Under the pieces are notes generated by a model. That model saw nothing but the letters and a program-made list of their open reading frames with translations, ran no database searches and had not been told where the DNA came from. Positions 33,854 to 42,257 of a stretch of 64,000 bases of DNA are shown here, piece by piece. This stretch comes from an uncultured Chromatiaceae bacterium. GTDB lineage: Bacteria > Pseudomonadota > Gammaproteobacteria > Enterobacterales > Alteromonadaceae. Within the stretch, counting starts at the first letter, position 1. Each line of letters begins with the position of its first letter. The translations under genes were made by a program, and so were the position numbers. The stretch lies in contig CALJUX010000050.1 of assembly GCA_937978655.1 (NCBI GenBank), positions 47,400-111,399 on the forward strand, given 5' to 3'.

Positions 33854-36800
33854 TCACACCGTTTTACGGGCGGTCAGGTGATAAATCACCGGGATGAAAA
33901 ACAGCGTCAGCAGCGTCGACAGCGACAGACCGAAAATAACAGTAATGGCCATCGGCGCGCGCAGTTCCGCACCTTCACCGCCAAATACCATCGGCAGCAA
34001 GCCCAGTACTGTGGTCAGCGTGGTCATCAGCACCGGGCGCAGCCGGGTGCCACCGGATTCGATAATAGCGTCGGTCAAAGCCCAGCCATCCATGCGCAGC
34101 TGGTTAATCCGGTCAATCAACACAATGGCGTTATTGACCACAATACCGGCCAGCATAATCAAACCGATGAACACGATGACCGAAATGCGGGTGCCGGTCA
34201 GCCACAGACCAAGCACGGCACCGGCGCCGGCCAGCGGCACGGTGAACAGGATTAACAGCGGCTGCAGCAGGTTTTCAAACTGTGATGCCATCACCAGATA
34301 CACCAGGAATACCGCGAGCGCCAGGGCTATCATCAATGAGTTGTACGAACGCTCCATTTCTTCACTCTGCCCGACCAGACTGCTACTCACGCCATATGGC
34401 AGTTGCACACTTTGCAGCACCTGACGGGCGCTCTGCGTGGCCTGCTCTAAATCGCCGTATGCTAGGTTCGCGCTGATGACCGCGACACGTTGCTGGCCAA
34501 TGCGGGTAATTTCACTGGGGCCAATTTCCCGGCTGATTTTGGCAACCGCCGACAAAGGTAATGGTGAGGCACTGCCCGGATTAATAATGATCTGTGCCAG
34601 TTCCTGCTCAGAGTTGCGGTATTGTTCGGCCAGACGCACGCGGATGTCGACTTTGCGGTCCTGAATGCTGTATTGGCCCGCCACCTCGCCACCGACATAA
34701 TTCGCGACCCGTTTGGCCACGTCTGAGGCTGTCATACCTAGTTGCGACAAGCGGGCATGGTCAAAATGTAAGGTAATTTCCGGCTGACCACTGCGCAGGC
34801 TGGATTTTATGTCAGTAAAACGATTCTGCGCTTCCAGTGCCCGCACCACTTGCTCAGATGCCGCTTTAAGGTTGCCTAAATCGTGACCGGCCAGTTCAAT
34901 TTCCAGTGGTGTTGAGAAGCTGAATAACTCCGGCGTATCGATTTTCGCAGTGACTTCCGGCATGCCGGCGACGGCGTCGCGCATGGCCTGCATCACTTGC
35001 TGCTCATCCGTTGCGGTCGAACCGGCTTTTAATACAATGTTTAAACGGCCCCAGTGGCTGCCACCAATGCTCGGGTCAACTGTCATTTGCTGACCAGTGC
35101 CGGCCTGGGCGTAAGTACGTTCGACCTGAGTTTGTTTAGCCGCGACTGCCGCCAGCTGTTTCAGCGCTTTGTCAGTGTGCTCAATCGCAGTGCCGACCGG
35201 CAGATGCAATTCGACATAAAACTCGCCCTGGCTCATGCTTGGGATCACGTCAAAACCTAAACGCGGGATTAAAGCATAACAAGCCAGCGTAACCGCAATT
35301 GTCGCCGCCAGCATAGTGCCACGGGCGCGCAGCACCCAGGCCAGGGTCCGGCGGTAACCGCGTTCCATCGCGACAATAAGGCGCTGAATGATATTCACCA
35401 GTGGGCCAAACAGCATGCTGCAAACTTTACACAGCAGGCGCCAAATCAAGGTCCAGATGGTGATGACGCCAGAGACCAGCGCAGCTATAAAACGAAACAC
35501 CAAACGCAGTGGCAACGTCAGCCAGTATTTCCAGTTTTTCACCACAGCCACTGGTTCTGCATCAGTCACCACAGCAGGGCCTGCAGTTGCCACCCGCTCA
35601 CGCGCGGCCATCGCCGGGATCAGTGTTAACGCCACTAACAACGACGCCAGCAAAGCGTACGTGACAGTTAATGCCTGATCTTTAAACAGCTGACCGGCCA
35701 CACCTTCGACAAACACCAGCGGGAAAAACACCGCGACTGTGGTTAACGTCGATGCAGTAATAGCCATCGACACTTCGCTGGCGCCTTTTTTCGCCGCTTC
35801 TAATGGCGACAAGCCTTGTTCGCGATAACGGGAGATGTTTTCCAGCACCACAATGGCATTATCCACCAGCATACCAATGGCGAGCGCAATACCGCCCAGG
35901 CTCATAATGTTCAGACTGATATTCTGGCTGTGCATTAGGTTAAAAGTCGCAATCACCGACAGCGGAATAGAGATTGAAATGACCAGCGTGGTCCAGACAT
36001 TACGCAGGAACAGGTAAATCACCAGCATCGCCAGTAAACCGCCTTGCCAGGCTGACGATTTCACTTCGTCGATGGCGTCGCTGATAAAAGTCGACTGGTC
36101 GTAAACTAAAGTCAGTTCATAACCGGTTGGCAAATTCTTTTTCAGATCATCGAGGCGGCTTATCAGCGTTTTTGCCACTTGTACTGTGTTGGCATCGCCT
36201 TCTTTATAGATAGCAATTTCAATGGCTTCTTTGCCATTAACGTAGGTAATACTATTGCGGTCAACAAAGGCGTCGCGTACTTCGGCGATGTCGGATAAAC
36301 GCACATGGCTGCCGTTCACAGTGGCGATATACAGGTTACGCATTTCATCCAAGGTGGCGAACTGATTGATGGTGCGCACCAGATAATCACGCGCGGCAGT
36401 TTCCAGTCGGCCACCGGATTGGTTGATATTTTGTTCGGTCAACCGCGCATTGACGGTTTTGATATCCAGTTTCAGTTGTGCCAGTTTTTCGTTGTCGATC
36501 AGCACCTGAATTTCCTGAGTCAGACCACCGTCTGGCCGCACTGCGGCAACACCGGTTAACGACTCTAAGCGGCGGCGTAAATCTTCTTCAGCAAAAGTCC
36601 GCAGCGCCACCTGCTGTGCACTGCTTAAGCCTTGTGGTGCGTCGCTGCGGGTTAACGCCAGCCGGACTATCGGGTCCAGATTCGGGTTAAAACGTAGCAG
36701 CAGCGGCTTTTTGATATCCAGCGGCAGCAGCAATACATCCAGTTTTTCCCGCACTTCGAGACCTGCAAGGTCCATGTCCGTGCCCCAGTCAAATTCCATA

Positions 36801-37075
36801 ATGACATCGGAGCGACCGGCGCGTGATACTGATTCGACCTTGCGGATGCCTTTGACAATACCGACAGTTTCTTCAATCGGTTTGCTGACCAGCTGCTCGA
36901 CTTCCGCCGGCGCCGCGCCGGCATATTCGGTACGGATGGTTAAGGTGGGATAAGACAAGTCCGGCAGCAGATTAACCGCTAAGCGCGACATCGCCACCAG
37001 ACCAAATAACATGATGCCCAAGGTAAACATCCAAATCGTGACCGGACGGGCCACTGCGACATTGACCAGTTTCAT
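33854..37075 (-). CDS. RND efflux transporter permease, first of a pair, with long mid-protein insert
   Basis: 1073 residues from the ATG at 37073-37075 (AGGA 8 bases upstream; the codon at 37081 is GTG and less likely). It shows the same RND core as its neighbour, including 'GGIALAIGMLVDNAIVVLENI' and 'AGIVVNNAIVLIDRINQLR'. Between the two halves, after 'LTLIPAMAARERV', there is an extra stretch of about 80 residues. It is rich in Ala, Val and Trp and includes hydrophobic runs ('FIAALVSGVITIWTLIWRLL'), then joins the second half at 'RGYRRTLAWVLRARG'. The insert explains the extra length over the neighbour. Its role is unknown. Confidence 0.85.
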   Translation of the reverse strand: MKLVNVAVARPVTIWMFTLGIMLFGLVAMSRLAVNLLPDLSYPTLTIRTEYAGAAPAEVEQLVSKPIEETVGIVKGIRKVESVSRAGRSDVIMEFDWGTDMDLAGLEVREKLDVLLLPLDIKKPLLLRFNPNLDPIVRLALTRSDAPQGLSSAQQVALRTFAEEDLRRRLESLTGVAAVRPDGGLTQEIQVLIDNEKLAQLKLDIKTVNARLTEQNINQSGGRLETAARDYLVRTINQFATLDEMRNLYIATVNGSHVRLSDIAEVRDAFVDRNSITYVNGKEAIEIAIYKEGDANTVQVAKTLISRLDDLKKNLPTGYELTLVYDQSTFISDAIDEVKSSAWQGGLLAMLVIYLFLRNVWTTLVISISIPLSVIATFNLMHSQNISLNIMSLGGIALAIGMLVDNAIVVLENISRYREQGLSPLEAAKKGASEVSMAITASTLTTVAVFFPLVFVEGVAGQLFKDQALTVTYALLASLLVALTLIPAMAARERVATAGPAVVTDAEPVAVVKNWKYWLTLPLRLVFRFIAALVSGVITIWTLIWRLLCKVCSMLFGPLVNIIQRLIVAMERGYRRTLAWVLRARGTMLAATIAVTLACYALIPRLGFDVIPSMSQGEFYVELHLPVGTAIEHTDKALKQLAAVAAKQTQVERTYAQAGTGQQMTVDPSIGGSHWGRLNIVLKAGSTATDEQQVMQAMRDAVAGMPEVTAKIDTPELFSFSTPLEIELAGHDLGNLKAASEQVVRALEAQNRFTDIKSSLRSGQPEITLHFDHARLSQLGMTASDVAKRVANYVGGEVAGQYSIQDRKVDIRVRLAEQYRNSEQELAQIIINPGSASPLPLSAVAKISREIGPSEITRIGQQRVAVISANLAYGDLEQATQSARQVLQSVQLPYGVSSSLVGQSEEMERSYNSLMIALALAVFLVYLVMASQFENLLQPLLILFTVPLAGAGAVLGLWLTGTRISVIVFIGLIMLAGIVVNNAIVLIDRINQLRMDGWALTDAIIESGGTRLRPVLMTTLTTVLGLLPMVFGGEGAELRAPMAITVIFGLSLSTLLTLFFIPVIYHLTARKTV

Positions 37076-37141
37076 ATGCACATTCCTGTTGTATTTTTTA
37101 TGGAAAGGACGGGAAGCACCAGGCTTCCCGTGTGAGCTGGA

Positions 37142-38209
37142 TTAGCTGTTGCTGGTCACGACAGTGACTGTGCTGGTATCTTTCAGGCTGGCCTGCCCGG
37201 CGGTCACAACTTCTTCCCCTTCTGTGATGCCATCAATGACTTCAATCATGGCGTCGTTTTCGTAACCGGTTTTCACCACTTTACGCTGGACTTTGCCATC
37301 TTTGACCACAAAAACAGAACTGCTGTTATCCATCGCCAGTACGGCGCGTTTAGGCACTAACAGAGCATCAGGCTTAGTGTCATATTGCAGTTCAATTTGC
37401 GCGAACATCCCGGCTTTTAAGGTTAAATCGTCATTTTGTACGCCGATTGTAACGCGGGCAGTCCCTGTGGTGGCATCTACCACTGGCGAAATACGGATAA
37501 TCTTGGCCTGCAGCTGTGGCATCCCGGCAAAGTTCAGGTACGCCGTCTGACCGACTTTGGCACGGGTTAACTGATGTTCCGGCAGATTGATCACCGCTTC
37601 TAAATATTGTTGTGATACGACGTGAAACAGTGCTTTGGAAGAGAATTCAGTGATCAGCTGACCCACTTTGGCATAACGACGGGCAATGACGCCACTGATA
37701 GGCGCGATGATTTTGGTATCACGCAGCGCCAGTTCCTGCATCTGCACCGACGCATCGAGTGATTCGACCTGCCATTTCAGCTTGTCATACACATCGGTAC
37801 TGACCAGTTTGCGCTGGTGCATTTTTTCCACCCGCTCTAATTCGCTTTTCAGCTGACCTAAATCCGCTTTGCCTTTGGCGAGCGCCAGTTGCTGACGTTC
37901 GGTATCTAAAGTGGCCAGCACCTGACCGGCCTGCACATGGTCACCTTCTTCAACTAACAATGTTTGCACGATGCCGGTGGCTTTGCTGTTCACTTCAGCA
38001 TCAGCTTTGGCTTCCAGGGTGGAGGTAGTGCGGTAGGTGCTGCTGATTTCGCCGCGGCTGACTTTCGCCGCTTCAACCGGAATACTGACCACGATGTCCT
38101 TTTTCTCGGTATCCGGACTGCTGTTGGCAGATTCGCAGCCGCTGAGCAGCAAAGTCGAAGTGAGTAATACCAACGACATTGCTTTGGAAAGTTGAGAGAT
38201 ATTATGCAT
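37142..38209 (-). CDS. RND periplasmic adaptor (membrane fusion) lipoprotein
   Basis: 355 residues. The signal peptide ends in the lipobox L-L-S-G-C (Cys25), so it is probably lipid-anchored in the inner membrane. The order is HlyD-like: beta-barrel, lipoyl ('VEEGDHVQAGQVLATLDT', residues 90-108), helical hairpin (about 110-165), lipoyl again ('ISGVIARRYAKVGQLI'), then barrel and membrane-proximal domains. It bridges the permeases and an outer-membrane channel. It is first in the operon (adaptor, permease, permease) with AAGGAA as ribosome site. No TolC-like channel gene is nearby, so a shared TolC elsewhere is likely. Confidence 0.85.
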   Translation of the reverse strand: MHNISQLSKAMSLVLLTSTLLLSGCESANSSPDTEKKDIVVSIPVEAAKVSRGEISSTYRTTSTLEAKADAEVNSKATGIVQTLLVEEGDHVQAGQVLATLDTERQQLALAKGKADLGQLKSELERVEKMHQRKLVSTDVYDKLKWQVESLDASVQMQELALRDTKIIAPISGVIARRYAKVGQLITEFSSKALFHVVSQQYLEAVINLPEHQLTRAKVGQTAYLNFAGMPQLQAKIIRISPVVDATTGTARVTIGVQNDDLTLKAGMFAQIELQYDTKPDALLVPKRAVLAMDNSSSVFVVKDGKVQRKVVKTGYENDAMIEVIDGITEGEEVVTAGQASLKDTSTVTVVTSNS

Positions 38210-38484
38210 GTTGAATTCCTTGCCTGGTGGTCAATTATTTAAACTGTGATTCTGGCTTTCTGCAGCTGTCGTGCCATCTGTAATATCACAAATTTTATGC
38301 TTTAAAATCATTACGATATACATATATTGCGCTGTTCAGTTGCAACAAGATGTTTCAAACCATTAGCAAATTTCGCTATTAATTAGTCGTTTACTGCAAA
38401 TGCGCTTTGCGACTAATCACATTTTTTTGCGATACCAGCGGCTATACCTGCCGGCGTTATCGCCTTATACTCCGGCGCTTCTTA
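38210..38484. promoter_or_regulatory. AT-rich divergent promoter region between the RND operon and fadL
   Basis: This 322-base gene-free stretch (38210-38531) separates the two divergent starts. It is AT-rich around 38270-38400. A perfect 8-bp inverted repeat, ATTAGTCG (38382-38389) and CGACTAAT (38410-38417), with a 20-base spacer, could be a regulator site. TATACT at 38466-38471 is a candidate fadL -10 without a clear -35. No other gene or RNA seen. Confidence 0.4.
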
Positions 38485-38502
38485 AACTGGTCCGTCCAGA
38501 GT
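38485..38502 (+). promoter_or_regulatory. FadR-like operator upstream of fadL
   Basis: AACTGGTCCGTCCAGAGT lies 30 bases before the fadL ATG and 13 bases after the candidate -10. It matches the FadR palindrome ACTGGTCNGACCAGT at nearly all positions, with T for A in the right half as the clearest mismatch. FadR represses fatty-acid uptake and degradation genes until acyl-CoA is present. This is recognised by eye. The fadR gene is not in the window. Confidence 0.65.
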
Positions 38503-38531
38503 CATTAATCACAACAGAGCAAGCAGTCCTG

Positions 38532-39995
38532 ATGAAAAAAACCAGTCTCGCCGTTGCAGTCACCGCAATTTGTTACAGTCAGCTCGCGCTGGCTGAAGGC
38601 TATAAACTTTTTGAACAATCGGTCAGCGCGATGGGCAATGCCTACGCCGGCCGGGGCGCGCAAATTACCGACGCCAGTCTGGTTTATTCCAACCCGGCGG
38701 CGATCACTGAATTATCAGCCCCGCAATGGGCCGGCGGTCTGAATCTGATCCATGCCGAAACCAAATACAACCAGGTCAGCGCGCAAAGCGCCGGTGGCAC
38801 TACAGTCGTTGGTCGCGCCGATGGCAAAAATAGTTTGAACGAAGCTGTGCCTTTTGTGTTTTACAGCACGCCGGTGAATGAACGGTTGTCGCTCGGCGCA
38901 GGCTTTTATGTCCCCTTTGGTTTATCTGCCGACTATCAGGACGACTGGGCAGGCCGCTATTTCGCTGATGAGACCGCGATTGAAGTTCTGGCCCTGTCTG
39001 GTGTTGCCGGTTATAAACTCAGCGAACAATGGTCTGTCGGGTTAGGGCTGAGCCTGAACCGCGCCGAAGGAACTTTAACCAAATACAAAGATCACAACGG
39101 CTTATGTGAACTGGGAACTGGCATCAACCAGCTGTACAAAGCGGACGTGTATAATCCCTTGGTGTGTCAGAGCCGCTATGCTGTGAATGGCGATGATCTG
39201 GCGTTCGGCTACAGTCTGGGTCTGCATGGACAATTAAGCCCTGAACTGCGCGTTGCACTGACCTATCACAGTGCCGTACGCTTCACCCTGCAGGGTGATT
39301 CGGTCATCACCAATACCCCCATCACCGGTGCGCAAGTGGCCGGTAACAGCAATTTTATTGTGGTGAGCCCAACGCTGCCGGCAATCAGCAAACAAACTGG
39401 CAAGCTGGCGATTAATCCACGCACGACGGAAGCCAGCCAGTTAGCACTGACCACGCCGGCGAGCCTGGCGCTCAGTCTGGATCATCAATTAAGCACCGAA
39501 TGGTCATGGCAGGCCAGCTTAAGCTGGACGTTGTGGAGTGATTTCCGCTCGATTGATATCGTCAGTACGGCCGACACACCAAGTATTTCGCTGTCAACTC
39601 AGCAGCCGCAAAATCTCAACAGCAACGGTTATATTGGCTTTATTCCGGAGCACTGGCGCGACAGCGTTTCAGTGGCTGTGGGTCTAAGCTGGCAGCAACA
39701 GAGCGACCGGATGTTCAAAACCGGTCTCGCTTATGATGAAAACCCGATTGAGCAATCGCACCGCACGGCGCGGGTTCCTACCAACGACCGTATCTGGTGG
39801 ACTGTGGGCATGAACCAGCAGCTGACCACCCAATGGAGCCTGGATCTCGCCGCCGGCTGGATGTGGATGGATGCACTGAATATCCGTGAACGGGAATACA
39901 ATGTGCAGGAAGTGGCGTTGTATAAATCAAATCTTAACGCACACTATCGCAATGATGCCTGGTTACTGGGTGCGCAGCTGAACTACCGGTTCTGA
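38532..39995 (+). CDS. fadL: FadL family outer-membrane long-chain fatty-acid transporter
   Basis: 487 residues from the ATG at 38532. It begins with a classic signal peptide ('MKKTSLAVAVTAICYSQLA'). An in-frame extension back to 38400 would contain the FadR-like site and has no signal sequence, so it is rejected. The mature protein opens with the hatch-domain pattern 'SVSAMGNAYAGRGAQITDAS' and 'SNPAAITEL', then a 14-strand beta-barrel ending 'QLNYRF' with terminal Phe. FadL carries long-chain fatty acids or other hydrophobic compounds across the outer membrane. It is followed by a terminator. Confidence 0.92.
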   Translation: MKKTSLAVAVTAICYSQLALAEGYKLFEQSVSAMGNAYAGRGAQITDASLVYSNPAAITELSAPQWAGGLNLIHAETKYNQVSAQSAGGTTVVGRADGKNSLNEAVPFVFYSTPVNERLSLGAGFYVPFGLSADYQDDWAGRYFADETAIEVLALSGVAGYKLSEQWSVGLGLSLNRAEGTLTKYKDHNGLCELGTGINQLYKADVYNPLVCQSRYAVNGDDLAFGYSLGLHGQLSPELRVALTYHSAVRFTLQGDSVITNTPITGAQVAGNSNFIVVSPTLPAISKQTGKLAINPRTTEASQLALTTPASLALSLDHQLSTEWSWQASLSWTLWSDFRSIDIVSTADTPSISLSTQQPQNLNSNGYIGFIPEHWRDSVSVAVGLSWQQQSDRMFKTGLAYDENPIEQSHRTARVPTNDRIWWTVGMNQQLTTQWSLDLAAGWMWMDALNIREREYNVQEVALYKSNLNAHYRNDAWLLGAQLNYRF

Positions 39996-40024
39996 CCGGT
40001 GTAAAGCAGCCTCAGTGAAAAGAA

Positions 40025-40054
40025 AAGACCCACTCTGCAGTGGGTCTTGTTTTA
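40025..40054 (+). terminator. Intrinsic terminator after fadL
   Basis: Stem AAGACCCACT (40025-40034) and AGTGGGTCTT (40039-40048) with a 4-base loop, followed by GTTTTA. The A-rich left flank could serve the convergent DUF4097 gene as well. Confidence 0.85.
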
Positions 40055-40102
40055 TCCGGCAGGTCTGGGCTTGTCACCACAGCATGCCGTTTTGTACTTT
40101 AA

Positions 40103-41062
40103 TCAGTGCTTTTTCAGTTCAATTTCACCGGATACGGTCGAAATTTCCACATTACCCTCGCCACTGCCGGTACGAAATTCCAGGTGGCGACGCGGGCCAT
40201 ATTTGGCGCGGGTGGCTTTATCGGATGTCAGCCCGTTGTCGATGTCTCCGCCGGCGCTGGCTTCCAATTCAAAACGGGCGCTGACATCTGCATCCAGCGT
40301 CAGGCGGCTGGCACCGCTGACACTACTGGCCGAAATCCGCGGCTTTTTGCTGTTTTTAATTGCGGCGCGGATCTCGCCGTTGACGCTGCTGAACTCCAAA
40401 CGCTCGGTGCCGGTTAAATCCAGTTGACCTTCGCCGTTGACCACTTCAAGTTCGACTTCTTTTGCACTGCTTTGACTGCTGATCTCGCCATTGACGGATT
40501 CAAGCTCCAGCGTACCGGCGGAACCTTTGTCACTGATTTGGCCATTGACTGTGGTGATGTGGATACGGCCTGAGTTATCCCGGCTGCTGATCTCGCCATT
40601 AACGGTTTCCAGCGCAATATCACCTTTGAGCTTTTCGGCATCGACTTTGCCGTTGACTGTGGTCAGCCGCGCACCGCCTTCAATACCGCTGGCCGAAACA
40701 TTGGCATTCACGCCGCTAAATTTCAGCTCACTGCCAACCGGCACTTCAATCGTCAGGTCTGAGCCTTCTTGTTTATCAGAATTCCAGCCGCCGAAATTAC
40801 TCCGCGGCATTTTTACCGCAAAGCGGGTCACGCCGTTTGCAGAGGTCAGCTCATAACCCTCAGCCTTTTCATCCAGCGTGCCTTTGACGCTGAATGTATT
40901 CGCTTTTACCGCAACAATCCGCACTTCACCGCGCATGTTTTCGATTTCAATTTTCTCAGACGCCGACACGTTACGGCTTTGATCGATAGCTTCACCAGCG
41001 GCCCAGGCTGGCGCCTGCAGCAATGCCAGCATCAGGACTGTCAGTTTAAATGGCTTGGTCAT
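40103..41062 (-). CDS. DUF4097 beta-strand repeat protein, exported
   Basis: 319 residues with a signal peptide ending 'APAWA-AGEA' (about residue 22). The central part is a right-handed beta-helix-like repeat. The turn 'VNGE/VNGK/VNGQ' recurs every 18-22 residues (TTVNGKV, ETVNGEI, TTVNGQI, ESVNGEI, EVVNGEG, SSVNGEI) and the domain ends 'STVSGEI'. This is the DUF4097 (adhesin-like) pattern, often found in envelope proteins regulated by ECF sigma/anti-sigma pairs. It is third in the order ECF sigma, anti-sigma, DUF4097. Function is unknown. Periplasmic location follows from the signal peptide. Confidence 0.85.
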   Translation of the reverse strand: MTKPFKLTVLMLALLQAPAWAAGEAIDQSRNVSASEKIEIENMRGEVRIVAVKANTFSVKGTLDEKAEGYELTSANGVTRFAVKMPRSNFGGWNSDKQEGSDLTIEVPVGSELKFSGVNANVSASGIEGGARLTTVNGKVDAEKLKGDIALETVNGEISSRDNSGRIHITTVNGQISDKGSAGTLELESVNGEISSQSSAKEVELEVVNGEGQLDLTGTERLEFSSVNGEIRAAIKNSKKPRISASSVSGASRLTLDADVSARFELEASAGGDIDNGLTSDKATRAKYGPRRHLEFRTGSGEGNVEISTVSGEIELKKH

Positions 41063-41072
41063 GGTCTTACTC

Positions 41073-41588
41073 CTAAGTCAGTTCGCTGGTCTCAACCAGT
41101 TTGGCAATATAATTAAGTTGTTGTTGCTGAAGTCTTTGTAATTGTTGAATAAGTTTTGGGTTGTCTGGCTGAAACGCTAACGCCAGCTCAATTTGGGACT
41201 GTGCTTTATTCCAGATGGCGATTTGTTGCGTCCAATCGCTGAATCCATCCGGGATTTGTTGTAATGTTTTGAGCTGCCGGGTTTGCTCTTCACCAAGCTG
41301 ACGGCTCAATTGCTGGCTGACCGCCAGCAAAGAAACATCGGTTTCAGCTTGCGGTTCATGGCCCCCCGCCAGTGGCCCGCTCAGTGCAATCTCGGCTTCT
41401 TGCGGCAGCTGCTGCGGCCAGAACCACAAGGTCAGCACTGCTGCAGCAGCAACGCCAAGCCAGCTGCGATATGCCGGCTGCCGCCGCGGTTCAAGCCGCT
41501 CTGACAACTCAGGCCATAGATCACGTTGCGGCTCCAAAGCGGGTGCTAACTGCGCAATCAGCGCATCAAGTTGCTGCTCAGTTTTCAT
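41073..41588 (-). CDS. Probable anti-sigma factor (single-pass membrane protein)
   Basis: 171 residues. The N-terminal cytoplasmic part (residues 1-42, 'MKTEQQLDALIAQLAPALEP') is followed by one membrane helix (about 43-60, 'WLGVAAAAVLTLWFWP') and a Gln-rich periplasmic helical domain with Leu/Gln heptads (residues 95-165), probably coiled coil. It overlaps the ECF sigma gene by 11 bases, the usual arrangement for a membrane anti-sigma. No zinc-binding (ZAS) His-Cys motif is seen in the cytoplasmic part. The role is inferred from position and topology. Confidence 0.7.
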   Translation of the reverse strand: MKTEQQLDALIAQLAPALEPQRDLWPELSERLEPRRQPAYRSWLGVAAAAVLTLWFWPQQLPQEAEIALSGPLAGGHEPQAETDVSLLAVSQQLSRQLGEEQTRQLKTLQQIPDGFSDWTQQIAIWNKAQSQIELALAFQPDNPKLIQQLQRLQQQQLNYIAKLVETSELT

Positions 41589-42090
41589 CTAACCAACTCC
41601 GTAATAATTGTCTGGCCCGGTGATACTGGGCTTTACTGCTGCCTTCGGCGATACCAAGCAATTCAGCAATTTCGTTATGTTGATACCCTTCCAGTGCAAA
41701 GAGTACAAAAACCGCGCGGGCCTGCGCTGGCAGGCGCAATATTGCTTGTTCTAACTGCGGCATTTCCGGCGCGTCGATATAACCCTGCTCTTCCGGCTCT
41801 TCGTCAACCACTAAGCGCATCACTTTGTTTTTACGCCATAAATCAACTGCGGTACGGCTACTGATACTGTGCAGCCAGGTTGAAAAACTGCTGTCGCCGC
41901 GAAAACCAGGCAACTGCTGCCAGGCGCGGACAAAAGCCTCTTGCGTGGCGTCTTCCGCCTGACCGCGATCGGCCAGCAGCCGCAGGCAAATTGCATAAAC
42001 CCGTCCTTTAAACTGATGATACAACTGATAAAATGCTTGTTGATCACCTTTTTTTGCCTGATTAACCCAGGTTTCCACCTGTTGCTGCAT
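41578..42090 (-). CDS. ECF-type RNA polymerase sigma factor
   Basis: 170 residues. Region 2 is 'AFYQLYHQFKGRVYAICLRLL' and 'DATQEAFVRAWQQLPGFRGD-SSFSTWLHSI', which is the -10 recognition and core-binding part. Region 4 is 'LPAQARAVFVLFALEGYQHNEIAELLGIAEGSSKAQYHRAR', the -35 helix-turn-helix. The spacing matches the RpoE-like ECF group. It is translated together with the overlapping membrane anti-sigma, which would hold it inactive until an envelope signal. I could not find a convincing GAACTT-TCTGA-type autoregulated promoter in the 167-base spacer upstream. Confidence 0.9.
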   Translation of the reverse strand: MQQQVETWVNQAKKGDQQAFYQLYHQFKGRVYAICLRLLADRGQAEDATQEAFVRAWQQLPGFRGDSSFSTWLHSISSRTAVDLWRKNKVMRLVVDEEPEEQGYIDAPEMPQLEQAILRLPAQARAVFVLFALEGYQHNEIAELLGIAEGSSKAQYHRARQLLRSWLDEN

Positions 42091-42206
42091 CGGGATGCAA
42101 TTTCCATCTTAAATTGTTGTTGTCAGTGTAGTCGCTTGCTGTACTGGATTGGTTTAAAGCGAAAGTTGAATTTATATAAAAACTTTTTGGTCGCAACTGC
42201 AGACAG

Positions 42207-42231
42207 AAAAAAGCCGGTGAGATACCGGCTT
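42207..42231 (-). terminator. Intrinsic terminator of the thyA transcript
   Basis: Stem AAGCCGGT (42211-42218) and ACCGGCTT (42224-42231), 5-base loop. On the minus strand it is followed by six T residues. It lies 27 bases past the thyA stop. Confidence 0.85.
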
Positions 42232-42257
42232 CAATTTTCTATTTTGCAGTACAGCAA

